Origin: Mortierella sp. BCC40632
Taxonomy: Eukaryota; Mortierellomycota; Mortierellomycetes; Mortierellales; Mortierellaceae
NCBI GenBank assembly: GCA_011634665.1
Contig: WAEK01000015.1
Location: 1,038,501 to 1,102,500 of the forward strand
Length of the DNA: 64,000 nt
Reading direction: 5' to 3'
Part shown: positions 1-12,194 of the stretch, piece after piece
Position numbering within the stretch: the first letter of the stretch is position 1
How the letters are laid out: the number at the start of each line of letters is the position of its first letter
Notes under the pieces: model-generated
What the model was told of the DNA's origin: nothing
Database searches by the model: none
Seen by the model: only the letters and a program-made list of their open reading frames with translations
Program-made: the position numbers and the translations under genes

Positions 1-3000
1 GTGTCCTCTGTCAATCATTTTAATAGGCAAAAAAGGAAAGTTTTTTTTTTTTATTGTTAGTACTCTCCTCATTTCTTGATCTCATATTTAAACAAGAAAC
101 ATCATAAAAAATACTTTGTTGTTGTTGTTGTTCTTACCAGAGATGGAAATACCACGCTTCTGAGATCTCAAGAGCTGATCCGCCATGGCAACGCTGTCGC
201 TGACCAAAATTCTTCGGCATCCTTCACGCAGAGACATTTGAAGGTTGAAATCTTGCAAGATCTTCATCAAGGCGGGTCTCAGGTTCGGGATTTCGAGTCC
301 GTTCGGGATCCTGCGAATCAATCGGATCGGATCAATCTCGGTGCCAACATTCTGAAGCAATCCACGGATGAAATCTGCAAGGGTGATTAGTGCAACAAGG
401 AGTTAATGTCAAATGTTGAGAAACAAGGACCGATTGAGGACAACAAATACGCTGGCTTACGTGGTTTGTCCATAGAGTATTTGAGAAGATCCTCCCACAG
501 GTCATCATCATTTTGTTCCTTTGCAAAGCTGATGGCCTATGACACATGGAGATACCCGAGGAAGTTGTGGTTAAAAGAAGCTCAACTATCCCAAATGTTG
601 GAAATCAACTAGAAAAACAATAACGCCAGCAACAAGACTTACCCTCTCGACATCTCCAAGGCGCTCGATAATCAACATGAGAGCCTTCTTGTTGTTGCCC
701 ATGCGTCCCAAAAGGAACACCATCTCAGGTACGAGGTCGCGTTTCTCGCACGCACGATATGCCTATCCATAGATTACGAGAGACCAGAGTCTCCATGTTA
801 GGAATCGCTTCAGCAGCAAAATTTAGCATGACATCAACAGATAGCCAATAGGTCTCTACATACTCTTTCAAGCGAATAGTAATTGCTGGCTCTCAAAAAG
901 TCAATGAGCTTTCCTGGTGCATAGTCTGCATACAGTTCGACCTGAAGATCATGGAACTCAAATCCAAGGTGTGGATCCTTCAAAAAGAGTGCATCCAAAT
1001 AGATATGCAACAAGCGTGGCTGGCCTCTGAGTTGAGGGATGACCTTGCGGATCTATTTATGACCAAACAGAGAAAAGAAGCTTTAGGAAATACGAAGCCG
1101 CTTGAAAATAACGATTAGATAGCCTGGTCAAAATCCACTTACTGGAATCTCGTCTGTATGCTGAACCATCAACTGAACAGCTGGGCCATGGATCAACTCT
1201 TCCTCAGCCGATAGCGGCGGCTCGGGTTCTTGTGTCTCTGACGCCTCTTTTCCTTTGCCTGATCCCTTCTTTTCCTGTGCTTCTTTCCAACCCTTGATTT
1301 TTTGCTCATAGAGATACTGGTCAAACTCCATTAGCAATATTGCTTTGTCTAGTACCGCATGGAACAAATCACGTTCACGAATCAAATCGAAGACATTTGA
1401 ACGTCTCAATCGCAAGAAGTATTCCACTGCTCTATCTGGGCGATCATCCCGGGTATATCTTTCAGGCGTAGGTAAGAACGAAAGAGCATAATCTACGTTA
1501 GTCGTCTAGAGAGTAGACAGACAGGTATATCGGCAAAGAGGGGGGTTACTTACAGTTCTGCTAGAGACTCCATCAATAAAACGTTATTTTTATCCTGTCT
1601 CAATCGGTCTTCCACGGCAACAATAACATTCTGAATATTGTAAAGGCCAGGGGGGAAACTCTTGACAGTATTAAACAAAGACTGTAGATTGGAAGGAGAG
1701 ATATGAGGTTACGTTAGTACCCCTCTACGACAGTAGCCAAATATAATACCACTTGACAGCAAACAAATATCGCTATTGGTACAAACCTGGTGATCATGCA
1801 TAAGGAAGTATGCAAGAACCAGTTCATAAATGGTGTCGCTCAGCGTTGGCTCCTTGAAGGGAATGAATCCTGCAATAGCCTGTTTGGGTGGAAGAAATTG
1901 ACGTTGAGTGTGCTGCATAACCTGACTCCTCAAGGACAGAGGAAGTTTCATTTCGTAGTTACCTTAAGCTGTCTAGCTTCGGCAAATGCATAGATCCAAT
2001 GTTCCCACAGTTCTGGGTCGGATCCTAGAATGCTTGGACACTGTTCTGCGGCCTTTTCGTACTCCTCTATAAAATAGTCACGTCAGTACTTTGGCATATC
2101 ACCAAGCTGTTGGCAGAATCCAATTTACACCTTTGTTAACCCACCTCTCTCCAGGAGCCATCCAAGGTATTTTTGTCCAATCTCACTGGCGTTGTATTTT
2201 TTGCTTCCTCCGAATACTTGCGCCTCACGGACGTGTCCGAGTGCCTCCTCGTACCGTTCCCTCTCCATGAGCCACTGAATATGATCATCCAAATCGCGTT
2301 CCTTGGCAACTACCAAGTCCTTGGGACTTCCGATGTAGAACATGTCTTGAGATGGTAGATGCTCAAACATATAGTCGTTCGCTTGATAGTGAGCATAACC
2401 ATGGAGAGTTAGAGCATCGGAGCTAATTTCTTCGTTGTAGGCATTGACAATTCGAAGTTCTGGGCGTGTGGCGAGCTAATAGAGGTAAAAAAAAAAAAAA
2501 GGATTAGTACTGACATCCAACTTTGTACTGAAGTCAGCATGGATTAGTCATCCAGTTCCATCAAGCATGCATAAATACCTGGCGTCTGTGGCTATCAGAT
2601 CCAGCGACATGGGCAATTTCATCGATATCATCCACAAGATAAGCCATTAGCAAAAGCATATCCTTGAAAGGTGCAATACCGCAAACAATGAAGTCGGTCT
2701 GGAACCTGTAAGTAAAATTAAAAAAAAAAAATAAGTATGGTCGACTTCCAGTCCTGATGGGTCAAACCCAGACAATTGTGTGAACCTACATGGTCGTAAT
2801 CTCGACATATTGGGATGGGAGACCAGCCCTCAGTTGTTCTTTTGGTTTGGTCCTCACTTTGGCAATTTTGACAAGGGCAGCCCATCCGATCAAAAGCTCT
2901 GTCTCGCTCCTCCAGCACAATCTGCATTTGAAAAGATCTGCTCTAGGACTGGATCCTGGTCGGTCGATGAAGGTAATCCGTTGTTCTGTTGTCGTGTCAT

Positions 3001-4121
3001 AAATCTTGACACCCAAATCGTTGGACCACGCAACTAGGTTGCCACACCACTTGATGGCATAGATCGGACCTTCACCCGAATGCAAGACGACATCCCGATT
3101 ACCAAACCAGCCCTTTTCGTTTAGTATAAGTTGTCCAGCCATGCCTCCCGAGACAAATTGCTTTGAGGTAGAGCGAGCATAGTGTGGCTCGAGAGCAACG
3201 GCTTTGACGGGGCGTTTATAGTTGAAACTTTGGCTCTCGTTCACAAAGAGCCCGTTGATCACCACTTTGCCGTCATCCGATGCACTGGCAATATACTCTC
3301 CATCCAAATCAACGCTTAAATCATTGACCGTTGCCGAATGTGCTTCAAACTTTTGGTTTTCGTTTCCATCAAAGTCCATGATATGAACCACTCCCCAGTG
3401 AGTTCCCATTGCCTAGTTGATGAAGGAAATAAAAAAGATAGAATACGCGTGTAAAAGCTCGAGTGAGACGACGGAGAATTCTTGGTACTGATCCTCGAGA
3501 GTCAGACTTTTTTTAAAAAAAAAAAAAAAAAAAGCTTACAAGGAATCTTTCCGAGACTGTGGTTGTGCTTGCTGAATCCTTTTTAAGCATGTCTCCGAGA
3601 CCAGCGCCAAGTCGCTGATAATTGAGTTTTGGTTCCTCGTCTTCCTCCTCTCCAGATTCCTCATCCGATGCCTGGGATCCTGCTTCCTCCTCTTCCTCTT
3701 CCTCTTCCTCTTCCTCTTCATCTTCGTCTTCGTCTTCCTCGTCTTCGTCGTCTTCTCCTTCCTCTTCGTCTTCACCCTCGTCGTCTTCATCTTCGCCTTC
3801 CTCATCCTCGTCACTGCCTGTCTCGACTTCGTCTCCGTCTGAGGAGCCTTGACTACTGTCTCCGTCTTCACCTAGATGCTCTGATGTATGCCTTCGTCCG
3901 GTCTGCTTTACGTGTCCACCGTGCGCTGATGCCTCATCACTATATTGATCACTTTCTTCGCTTTGTTCTTCCTCGCTTTGGTCGCTCTCGCCCCGGTCAC
4001 TCTCGTGTTCCTGATGAGTGACATTCGCATCGGTCGCTTTGGGACTGTCAATCTTTTTGGTGTTCCTGCGACTGGATGGTGGCGAGCCGGTGGACTTGCC
4101 TGACTCGGTCATCGAACTCAT
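1..4121 (-). CDS. VPS41: Vacuolar sorting protein 41 (HOPS subunit), 3' end outside window
   Basis: HOPS tethering subunit for fusion at the vacuole and for AP-3 vesicle traffic (known for the family). Exons read on the minus strand: 4121-3540, 3412-2790, 2705-2579, 2475-2145, 2066-1963, 1879-1787, 1681-1554, 1458-1143, 1052-864, 762-643, 536-461, 374-138. All phases close, giving about 975 residues; a last exon may begin near base 7. Residues 1-194 are a Ser/Glu/Asp-rich extension with an almost pure Asp/Glu run. The beta-propeller follows (FLAMGTHWGVVHIMDFDGN at the junction of exons 1 and 2), then the alpha-solenoid/clathrin repeat (NYYSLER, DLVPEMVFLLGRMGNNKKAL, DDDLWEDLLKYSMDKP, LIRRIPNGLEIPNLRPAL). 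The C-terminal RING expected for the family would lie beyond the left edge. Identification is secure from co-linear family motifs. Confidence 0.95.
3636..3832 (-). repeat. Glu/Asp codon repeat in VPS41 exon 1
   Basis: On the plus strand this is a run of TCTTCC/TCGTCT-type triplets; on the coding strand it is GAG, GAA, GAT and GAC codons. It encodes about 45 almost uninterrupted acidic residues. Codons are mixed at the third position, so it has been kept as protein sequence and is not a recent pure microsatellite expansion. The opposite strand is open too, giving spurious poly-Ser and Leu/Arg-rich ORFs that are not genes. Confidence 0.8.
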
Positions 4122-4338
4122 AACGGAAAAGCTACTTTTTTTTTCTTTCCTGCACTCTTTCCAAATGTTGCGAGGAAAACGTTAGGGGGTTGAGGTTTGG
4201 AATGAAAGAGGGGATTACAGGTGTCCACGCGATGAGCGGCAGTTGTGACTTAGGTATGAACACGTGATCTTACCTTGAGTTTGAGAGACAGCCAGGCAGG
4301 CCAATGCTTTTTCTTCACCATTCCTTTTCAACCACAGC
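4122..4338. promoter_or_regulatory. VPS41 upstream region with a palindromic E-box
   Basis: The 217 bp between the VPS41 start codon and the plus-strand candidate beginning at 4339. It holds a CACGTG palindrome at 4261-4266, the core bound by basic helix-loop-helix factors, about 140 bp upstream of the VPS41 ATG. No clear TATA box is seen. A regulatory role is inferred from position and motif only. Confidence 0.35.
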
Positions 4339-4848
4339 ATGGATGCCCTTGGACTTTGGAGTTGGCTCGAAAAAACGGAAAGTATCCTCAACAACCATTA
4401 CCCTTAGACGGACATTGCTCGAGAGTCAAGGGCAAATCAAGCTAGCTTATTTGCAAGGCAACCTGTTCCCAACAATCCAATGGGCTTTCAGGGATTTGGA
4501 GGTCGGTAAGACCCATGAACATCTAGTGAGTCAGCTGTCTCGCTTGAGTAACAGAGGTGACATTGTCACCAACGTTAATGACGAGCGCGCAGTGGAAGGA
4601 GAGTACTCATGACTAAATATCAATACAGCACAAGTAACCCTTCATCTCGGCTCAAAACGTCAGGAATAAAACTGACAACCGGTTGGCAAAAGAAAAGTAT
4701 GTCACTCAATTGATGATGGCAAGAGCAGAGTCTGCAAGCTGCATTTGTTTGGACAAAAGAGACCAAGGAGTCTTTTCTCAGCTCTATGCGGGCGCAGGAT
4801 TGGCACATTATCGAGTACAATACGGAGGCAGATGTGCAAATTGAGTGT
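4339..4848 (+). pseudogene. Possible small gene, reading frame interrupted
   Basis: Not recognised. Three protein-like stretches lie in order on the plus strand but in three different frames. The first starts at ATG 4339 (MDALGLWSWLEKTES...). It runs into a stop at a CCCTTAG, where dropping one base would continue into a Leu/Glu-rich helical stretch (LRRTLLESQGQIKLAYLQGN) that ends in a stop at about 4610. The third, from about 4641, reads NRLAKEKYVTQLMMARAES and stops at 4848. No intron of normal size fixes the phases: the GT-AG pairs I can find are about 26-32 nt and leave the wrong frame. It may be a decayed gene, a gene with sequence errors, or chance. Head-to-head placement with VPS41 and amphipathic composition argue mildly for a real ancestral gene. 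Confidence 0.35.
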
Positions 4849-5517
4849 GATTATAGGTCAACTGACATTGTTGTAACAAGAGAAAGCAATTTACTCGCAT
4901 ACTCGACTGAGCAAACGGTCTGGTGCATGATTGGGAGCGTCCTAACAACAACCAGGCTATCTCAGACTCAGTCTACAGTTATTAGAACCACGTCATTATT
5001 GCCGTGGGACATTCAAAGTTCCAGCCAAGGTAGGATTGACGTCGCTGGATAGATCTTTCAGTAAGTATTTCATACACTTGGTAGGTTATCTACTGACAGC
5101 AGCGTTTTAGTAGGCCATGCAACTCTTTGTAAGGCTCGATAGTTAGTATACGTGGTACTCGGTACGAGTGATTACATTTCGCCACTTGCACTGTCGCAAT
5201 TGCAAGCAGCGGTATTACAGCAACCACCTCGATAGGAATGAACGACTAAAACACCTGTAGCCTGTGTGGAGTCATGGAGGATGGTAGAGGTACTGGGGGT
5301 CACAGCAGCAGCACAGGGACAGTAGAGAGCAATAGCACGGCAACACCATCGGCAACGTGTAAACGTCGCGCATCTACTAGTGCTGATCAAGTAGAAGAGT
5401 GAAAGAAGTTCGCAGCACCTACCCCTGCCAAGTCACAGCTGGCCACCAGATAATAGGCCCACCGATTCAGAAATAGGCACGAAAACTATGCAGCTGTTGT
5501 TCCTCTTCAGGCCTGCT
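4849..5517. other. Spacer, no supportable gene
   Basis: Between the interrupted candidate and the PEX2 stop codon. It has only short ORFs in all frames, with no family motif and no RNA gene I recognise. The part next to 5517 should hold the PEX2 3' untranslated region. Confidence 0.5.
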
Positions 5518-7279
5518 TTATTTCTCTGCTTCTACTTGACTATCCTGTTCAATTTGATCCGCAAATTTCTCATCGTCCCTATTTTCTACTTCCTCAAGTG
5601 CTTTATCTGGAGCAGCCTCAACATGTCTTGCAATAGCTTCGACTTTCTTTCCACAGCGAAGGCAGCACCATTCGTCGTCAATCATCATCTTGGTCTTGAT
5701 ACAATAGTAGCAATATATGTGACCACAGTCTGTCACATATGGGTTGTGTACGATGGTTGACGATGCCGTTCCTGGAGAAGAAGCTGTTGCACTGTTGTTT
5801 TCATGACAAATCGCACAGATATGAACTGGCAACTCTGAAAGCTCATTGCCAGACATGAGAGCTGCTGGTAGAAGTAGCCGCTTTACGTTTCTCTTCAACT
5901 TGGATACGTTGATTAGCGGCATCATAAACATCAAGAATTCCTAGGGTGGTTTCAAAAAACGAACAAGCAGTAGGTGTTATGTACAAAACCAAGCTTCCCA
6001 TTTGCCCTACCATAGTAACGGAGCATTCATAAATTGACGAAGTTAACAACATACTGTGAACGCATGCCAGACCATTTGGCGATTCAAGAATTCAAAGCTC
6101 GCCTGGCGGTTCGAGCTTCGCTGAGCATAGACCAACCGCATTGAGAGGATTCGCTCAAGGATAGTGCGATATCTACATTCAAAACAACGTTGATCAGCAT
6201 GATGCATCATGAGATGAGTAAACGAGATGTTTCAGTGACTTCACATGAGTACTGACTTACTTTCCAGCGTAGAGGAATGCCAAAAAGTTTAGCAGCGACA
6301 CAACTCTATACACTTTTCCTGCGCTCTGAATCAGATTCCATGCTTTCCTCTTGAGGTTATCCTAGCAGAATAATGAACAGTATCAATAATAGACACCTTT
6401 AAGCATCCTAATGCCATACTCCGGAGTGAAAGGTCCTGTAGTAGCAGAGGGTCCAGCATAAAATTGATTTACTCCGTACCTCTGGGAGTTCTCCCCATCC
6501 CTGTTCAGTGACAGCGATATTGAGTCTATCCATGACATATTGTCCACCAACTGTGATGGCTCCAAAGGCGATTTTCTGTGTCTTTGTTAGTGGTGCATCC
6601 GTGGCAGTAGATTGCACTAGTCATCAGCAAGAGTACTCAGACTGTTAGTAAAAATGGACTCGTAAAGACAGTTTGCTAACCTCGGCTGTGAAAAAAAAAA
6701 AAAAAAAAAAAAAAAAAAGATCAACCTACGTCCTCCGCTGTGTTTGCGCTCGTTACGGTAGATCAGGTTCTGGAGCTGGGAACCATAGGTAGCACCCATG
6801 TCATAGATCGAAAACTTGTACATAATCAGGTTCAAAGCCAAGGCCAGCTCCGGCTTGAACCTTTCCTTGAGAGAAGGCTATGACCCCCACCAGACGATGG
6901 TTCCGTGAGCCGTTGAAGTGACAGTCCCCCCAGCCGATCAGTAAAAAGGAGCAAAAATTTCATATGTCCATACTTCGAACTGCCCGAGTCTTGGTCACTC
7001 ACTCCTCCGTCGGAGTAGAAAACGGAGGCGGACCGACGGGTATCGATGCGAATGCGGAGAGAATAGAGAAATGCATACCTTGAAAAGAGAGAATGCACTC
7101 CAAAGTTGCTCCTTCATGGTCTCGAGTAGTTCGTCATCGAGTAAGTCGGCATCCAGCTGGCTGACTTTCATGATACGAAGCGGAGGCGATGGGAACGAGG
7201 CAAGCTGCCGACGAAGCGCAGTGAGAGGCGCCTGGACCTTGTTCCAGTCCTGCTCCCAAAAGGGCGATGGGGTGTTCAT
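5518..7279 (-). CDS. PEX2: Peroxin-2, peroxisomal membrane RING E3 ligase
   Basis: Exons on the minus strand: 7279-7079, 6865-6730, 6616-6480, 6361-6261, 6172-6055, 5940-5518. Phases close to give 371 residues, normal for PEX2. With PEX10 and PEX12 this protein forms the ubiquitin ligase that mono-ubiquitinates the import receptor PEX5 at the peroxisome membrane (known for the family). Visible hallmarks are the N-terminal VSQLDADLLDDELLETMKEQ, the FKPELALALNLIMYK segment with GSQLQNLIYRNER, hydrophobic segments around LLNFLAFLYAGK and WHAFTEFLMFMMPLINV, and a C-terminal RING from about residue 273 (CAICHEN, then TDCGHIYCYYC and CCLRCGK). Intron 2 contains a 28-nt homopolymer (T on the sense strand) at 6691-6718. 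The start at 7279 is the only ATG giving the conserved N-terminus. Confidence 0.95.
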
Positions 7280-7571
7280 AGTTGAGTAGTAGGAGCAATG
7301 TCGATGCCGTTGGGGGTTCCTGATGAGGGGAGGTTCGGATGAACGCGGTTGGGAACAGGGGTCAGTGAAATGGTGAGCGAAACGAAAGGTAAAGAGGCGG
7401 AAGAAGTCTATCCAGTCTTTGGGCGGGCATTCGATCGAATCCCTCTCTCACTGGCTCCACAGCAGGCCTTCCTCCCGGTGGCTTTTCTTCTCTGACTGGA
7501 CCTACACCCTCGTTCATGGTCTCTCGTCATTCACTAGATCTTTCCCATTCACCATCGCCTTACACTGCGCC
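7280..7571. promoter_or_regulatory. Divergent promoter PEX2 / KAP120
   Basis: 292 bp separate the two start codons, so both transcripts must start from this short interval. It has no obvious TATA box and no CCAAT element. A pyrimidine-rich stretch lies just upstream of the KAP120 ATG. Confidence 0.6.
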
Positions 7572-10500
7572 ATGTCTGCCAGAGAGGTCCTCCTGTCCGT
7601 TCTTGCCGAGGCTGCGTCCCAAGACCCGGAGCGCATGAAGAATGCCGTTACCCAATTACAACAATGGGAATTCACGCCACAGTTCAACGCCACATTGCAG
7701 GTACCCTTCCGTACCAGCTATTTTAGCCAACCTGGGCGCTCAGAAGCAAATAAAGAGACTCATAGGAACTGTACGCGAATTTTTTTCTCCATGTGGACTT
7801 GTTCCAGGATATTTTCTATGATAGAACCGTCGACACCAACGTTCGGTGGCAGGCAATCATCTATTTGAAGAACGGAATTGACAAATACTGGAGAAAGTTA
7901 GCCAAGCAGTAAGAAACTTTGACTTGACCCCGCTCACCTTCATCAATGTGATAACCTCCAATTCAACCATGGCTCTGACGAATGCGAATTCTCCACTTTT
8001 CTTTCTTGACTTGTTTTGAAAACGTAGCGCTATCTCACAGGAAGAAAAGGCTGCTATTCGGTCGCGCCTCCTGACAGCACTTGATGAGGAACAAAAGCCC
8101 GTAAGTTGCCACTGAGAATTGGCTTCGAACTATGAATAGACATGTCCACGATTGTGTGATCTCTAATCTGCACCGCCACCGATCTTCTTATACCCTGTTC
8201 ATCAACCTTAGTTAGCAACCCAGAATGCAGTACTGATTGCAAAGGTTGCGAGGATCGACTTTCCAATGGAGTGGTAAGGCATGGTCTCTGGTAATACCCG
8301 CAAACACAGCCATTGCGCTAGTCAATCTAATATCCTTGATTTGAATTCACCCTACCCCATGCTTAGGCCTGACTTGTTGACAACACTGATCAACATTGTC
8401 CGCACATCTACCGACAATGAGGCTGATCCTAGAGCACGTCTTATTCAGCAACGTTCGCTTTATGCTCTCCATCTGATTGTCAAAGGACTGATTTCAAAGA
8501 CGTTGGCGGCAGGAAGAAGACAATTTCAACAAGTGGCTCCTGAACTCTTCACCAACGTCGTTTCGATCTATGTTCGTTACATCGACATGTTCTTTGCCTC
8601 TAACACAACCAACATTGAGAGCCTTTCGTCCTGCTTGGAAACTTCGCACATGGCACTCAAATGTTTGCGTCGTGTTGTTGTTCATGGATTCCCAGAGTTC
8701 TCAAAGGCAGAAGGCCCTGTTACCTTTTTTGGATTGGCGCTTCAACACCTCGAAAAGTTTATGTCCTTCAAAGAGTCAATCCCGGAGCAGTGTTCGTTTT
8801 TAATCACATCTGTTGACGCCCACATCAAACTCATTGGAAAGTTTTACTTGGATCTGATTGAGGCTCATCCACGACAATTCATTGTTACTCCTGGCTCTGC
8901 CAATGTGTTGCGGTTTTACTGGGGACTGCTGTCTGGCCATCAGAATGAACATGCCACACCCCCCTCCCAGACTACTCTGATCCAGGGTCTGTTGCTCATC
9001 AAGAAAACGCTCAAAGATCCCCAATTCATTCTTGTCGATAGTACGTTGACGATGCTTCGAGTATTTAGAAAATGGTTGCAGGATTGTATCTACCTCCAAC
9101 AATATCTAACCAGACGTGTTGCTTCATTTGTGCGGTTCAAACCACAGAGGATCCAGAGCCCATTGTAATCCAATGCAAGCATATCATTGAAAACGAGTTC
9201 ATGACACCTGAGACAACCAACAAGCTAGCAGAGATCCTAATCACAAAGTACATGCGACTTACAGAGGATGATCTGGAGGAATGGGATTCGTCGCCCGAAG
9301 AATGGGCCATCGAAGAAGAGGCGGACTCGTGGAGATATCAACTCAGGGTAAATGCCTACTCAATCACTAGGATGAATAGAGGATATGTCAAACTCTGTAA
9401 TGTTAACGATTTAAACACCTCTCCTCTCACGACTGACCTCTACAATAGCCATGTGCGGAGAAGGTCTTTATGGATTTGCTGTCAAGCCGTCGGGTGCAAT
9501 TGAGCCCTCTCCTTGTGCAATTGGCCTCGTCAGCAGCAAGTAAAGTTGTCATAATCTAGATCAGAGAACAATTGACCACAGCACCCCCCAATGACTTTGA
9601 ATGGCACGCTAACTAATAGCGTCTCTTGTCGTATTATATCTCATAGACTTGTCGGACCTGTTCCTTAAAGACTCGATCTATTGTGCTATTGGACTCGGAT
9701 CCCACGACCTGTATGGCTCGATTGATTTTGATAGCTGGCTGAGCGGACAGCTTTCTCAGGAGGTTCAGAACGCGGACTCGAGGTAGAAATGCACACCTTA
9801 ACATGTTTTTTTATTGCTCTATGGCAACGACTCTAGAAGTTGAAAATCTGCATAAGGATTATTTCATTAACTGCCAGAAATCGGGAACCTTTTTTCACAA
9901 TAGCCATCGAATTATCCGTAGACGCATTGCTTGGATGATTGGCAAGTGGGTAAGCGTGAATATCTCCAAAGCAGCCCGTCCAACAGTTTATACTATCCTG
10001 CTTCATCTTTTGCGTCCAGAAGAACACTTGGCTGTGCGCCTTGCAGCTGCTCAGAATCTCAGAGTCTGTATTGACGATTGGGACTTTGAACCGGCAACAT
10101 TCGCACCTTTCCTTGAGCAATCAGTTCAAGGGCTAAGACTGATCATGGGTCAAGTGGAGGAACCAGACAGTCGTATGAAGATCCTGAGCTGCATGTCCAT
10201 GATCGTCGAGCGTATGGATGAACACATTGCGCCTTATGCCCAACAAATCATTGAGCTCTTGCCGCCACTTTGGCAAGAAGCTGCAAACCAGAACTTGCTC
10301 CAGTCCGCGATTCTTGTGATCATGACAAAGCTCGTCGAGGTAAGATCATAATCCGTCCGTGTACGCGCGAAGAAAACGGTTCCTTCCCGTTCTCCAGATC
10401 AAAACAGGAATTAACTTTATTCTCCTTTTAGTCTTTGAAATCTCAGTCGGTGGGATTACACGCCTTGGTGATGCCCTTGATCCGACTGAGTGTTGATCCA

Positions 10501-11760
10501 TCGCAGGAGGCGCATGTCTACCTTATTGAAGACGGCTTTGAGCTTTGGTTAGCTACTTTAAAGACGGCTCGTCATTCAACCGACGAGCTGATGAGTCTTG
10601 CGCCAGCTGCAGTCACTCTTTTGCCCGAAGGCATGGATCACACAAAGGTCATGCTCAAGATTTTGCAGAGTTATCTTATGCTTGATGCAGACCGTACTTT
10701 CCAGGTATCAAAGACTCCCAAACAATTGGCACAAAGGCTACTTTTAAACGTTTACATTCATTGGGTAAGAAACTGATACTATATCCCTATTGTTAGGCTA
10801 CCGGACCTGCTCTCATTGGCGCTATTGCTGGACTCTTGGGCGACCTTTCATCAGAAGCCAGCGTTGCCTTTTTGCAGTGCATGGATACGCTCGCTCTCAG
10901 CTGCCCTCTTCGTGTCACGGGTGGACTCTATATCTCTACAGGATTGCTGAACAAGGTTCTTTCCGTTATCTTGGCCAAAAAGGTATATACTCGCTATCGA
11001 CCCTTGTTTGCTCTTCCTTTACACAAGATACCAAAAACTCAACTCGTTGCCGTTATTCTATACAAGTCAACTAACCAAAGAGACCAAACCATTATTGTAG
11101 GATACAAATGTTATTTTGGCGCAGTACTTGTCATTCTTGGCTCGATTGGCGATTGAGGACGCTGGTTACCTTGTCAATGCAGTTTCGGATGCTGGTCAAC
11201 ACTTTGGTCAGCCTCATCTTTTGAGCATCTTCCTTGAGTTCTGGATGGAGAAGGTATGCGAGGCTAAACTATTGATTAACAACCAAACAACGTCGCTTTT
11301 GTTAGTGGGGCGACTTTTTTTTTCTCATCGCTAACCGTCGGCTTACATACCGTAGTTTGATAACGTCTCACATCCCAAGCACCGCAAGCTCCACGCGATG
11401 GGCCTTACAGCGATGATCCGAACCTCAAACCCGTTGATTCTGGAACAACTGCCCCGTCTTGTGGGTATTTGGGGTGATGTTTTGAATGAAGTCAACGAGA
11501 ATGGAACAGGCGACTCTCTTGTCTACTGGCGAGAGACCCAGGACGATGAAGATGACACTTCCGAGGAGACTGCTGAAGTGATCCGACGTCGTGAATTATT
11601 GAAACAGGATCCTGTCCATACAACCAATTTGGCTCATTATGTGAAGGCATCTCTTCAAGAGTGTGAACAACTCAATGGAGGAACGGATTTGTTCCGACAG
11701 CAGTGGCTATCAAAGGTGGACCCGCTAATGTTGGAGGGCTTGATGCCTCTTCTAGCTTGA
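7572..11760 (+). CDS. KAP120: Importin-11 / Kap120-type nuclear import receptor
   Basis: Thirteen exons: 7572-7700, 7808-7908, 8028-8100, 8212-8273, 8367-9040, 9148-9347, 9449-9539, 9647-9782, 9922-10339, 10432-10704, 10797-10982, 11101-11253, 11356-11760. All phases close, giving 966 residues, close to the family length of about 975-1030. It is a beta-karyopherin that carries cargo through the nuclear pore and releases it on Ran-GTP; yeast Kap120 is linked to ribosome-biogenesis cargo (known). The N-terminus shows the importin-beta N-terminal domain (VRWQAIIYLKNGIDKYWRKL, ATQNAVLIAKVARIDFPMEW). Further on come DDLEEWDSSPEEW and IAWMIGKWV, in family order. The rest is HEAT-repeat-like helical sequence. 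The choice over other karyopherins rests on these motifs, which match importin-11 best. Confidence 0.93.
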
Positions 11761-12194
11761 GAAGAGAATACGCTGGGTTATTTAAGAAGAAAGGTGTTAA
11801 ATGAAGGAGCCTCCCGCCACTCACCAAAAGCATTTATTGCATTGAAATGAGATGTTGATTTCAACATCATATAGCATGCTCTCTTAGAGTCAGTGTTCTC
11901 ATATGTCATCATAAAATAAAAGCGCGAAGATTGTTAAAGGTGTGTCCAAGAGAACATTAAGAGATGATCAATCGGTTGGTTTTTACAAGTCATGCTGGAT
12001 AGGATTTAATCCAAGATGGATACAATTTATTCTTCAGTATGGCTACAGTTTCTAAGAGTGGTGCAAGGAGATGCGGGAATATTATCGACAGGAATTAGAA
12101 GTCAATCCTGCAGAAAGGTTTAAAAAGACGTGGAGGTGGAGGAGGGAGGAGCATGGACATCAGGGGCTGTGTTGACAAGGAAAGAAAGGGCCTC
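11761..12194. terminator. Shared 3' spacer with AATAAA signal
   Basis: KAP120 (+) and the first GIT1-like gene (-) converge here. An AATAAA at 11915-11920, about 155 nt past the KAP120 stop, is the best polyadenylation signal. No other gene is visible. Confidence 0.5.

Noticed and set aside
3536..4021. Poly-Ser, Leu/Arg-rich and Lys/Arg-rich ORFs over VPS41 exon 1
   Set aside because: They are other-frame readings of the Glu/Asp triplet repeat.
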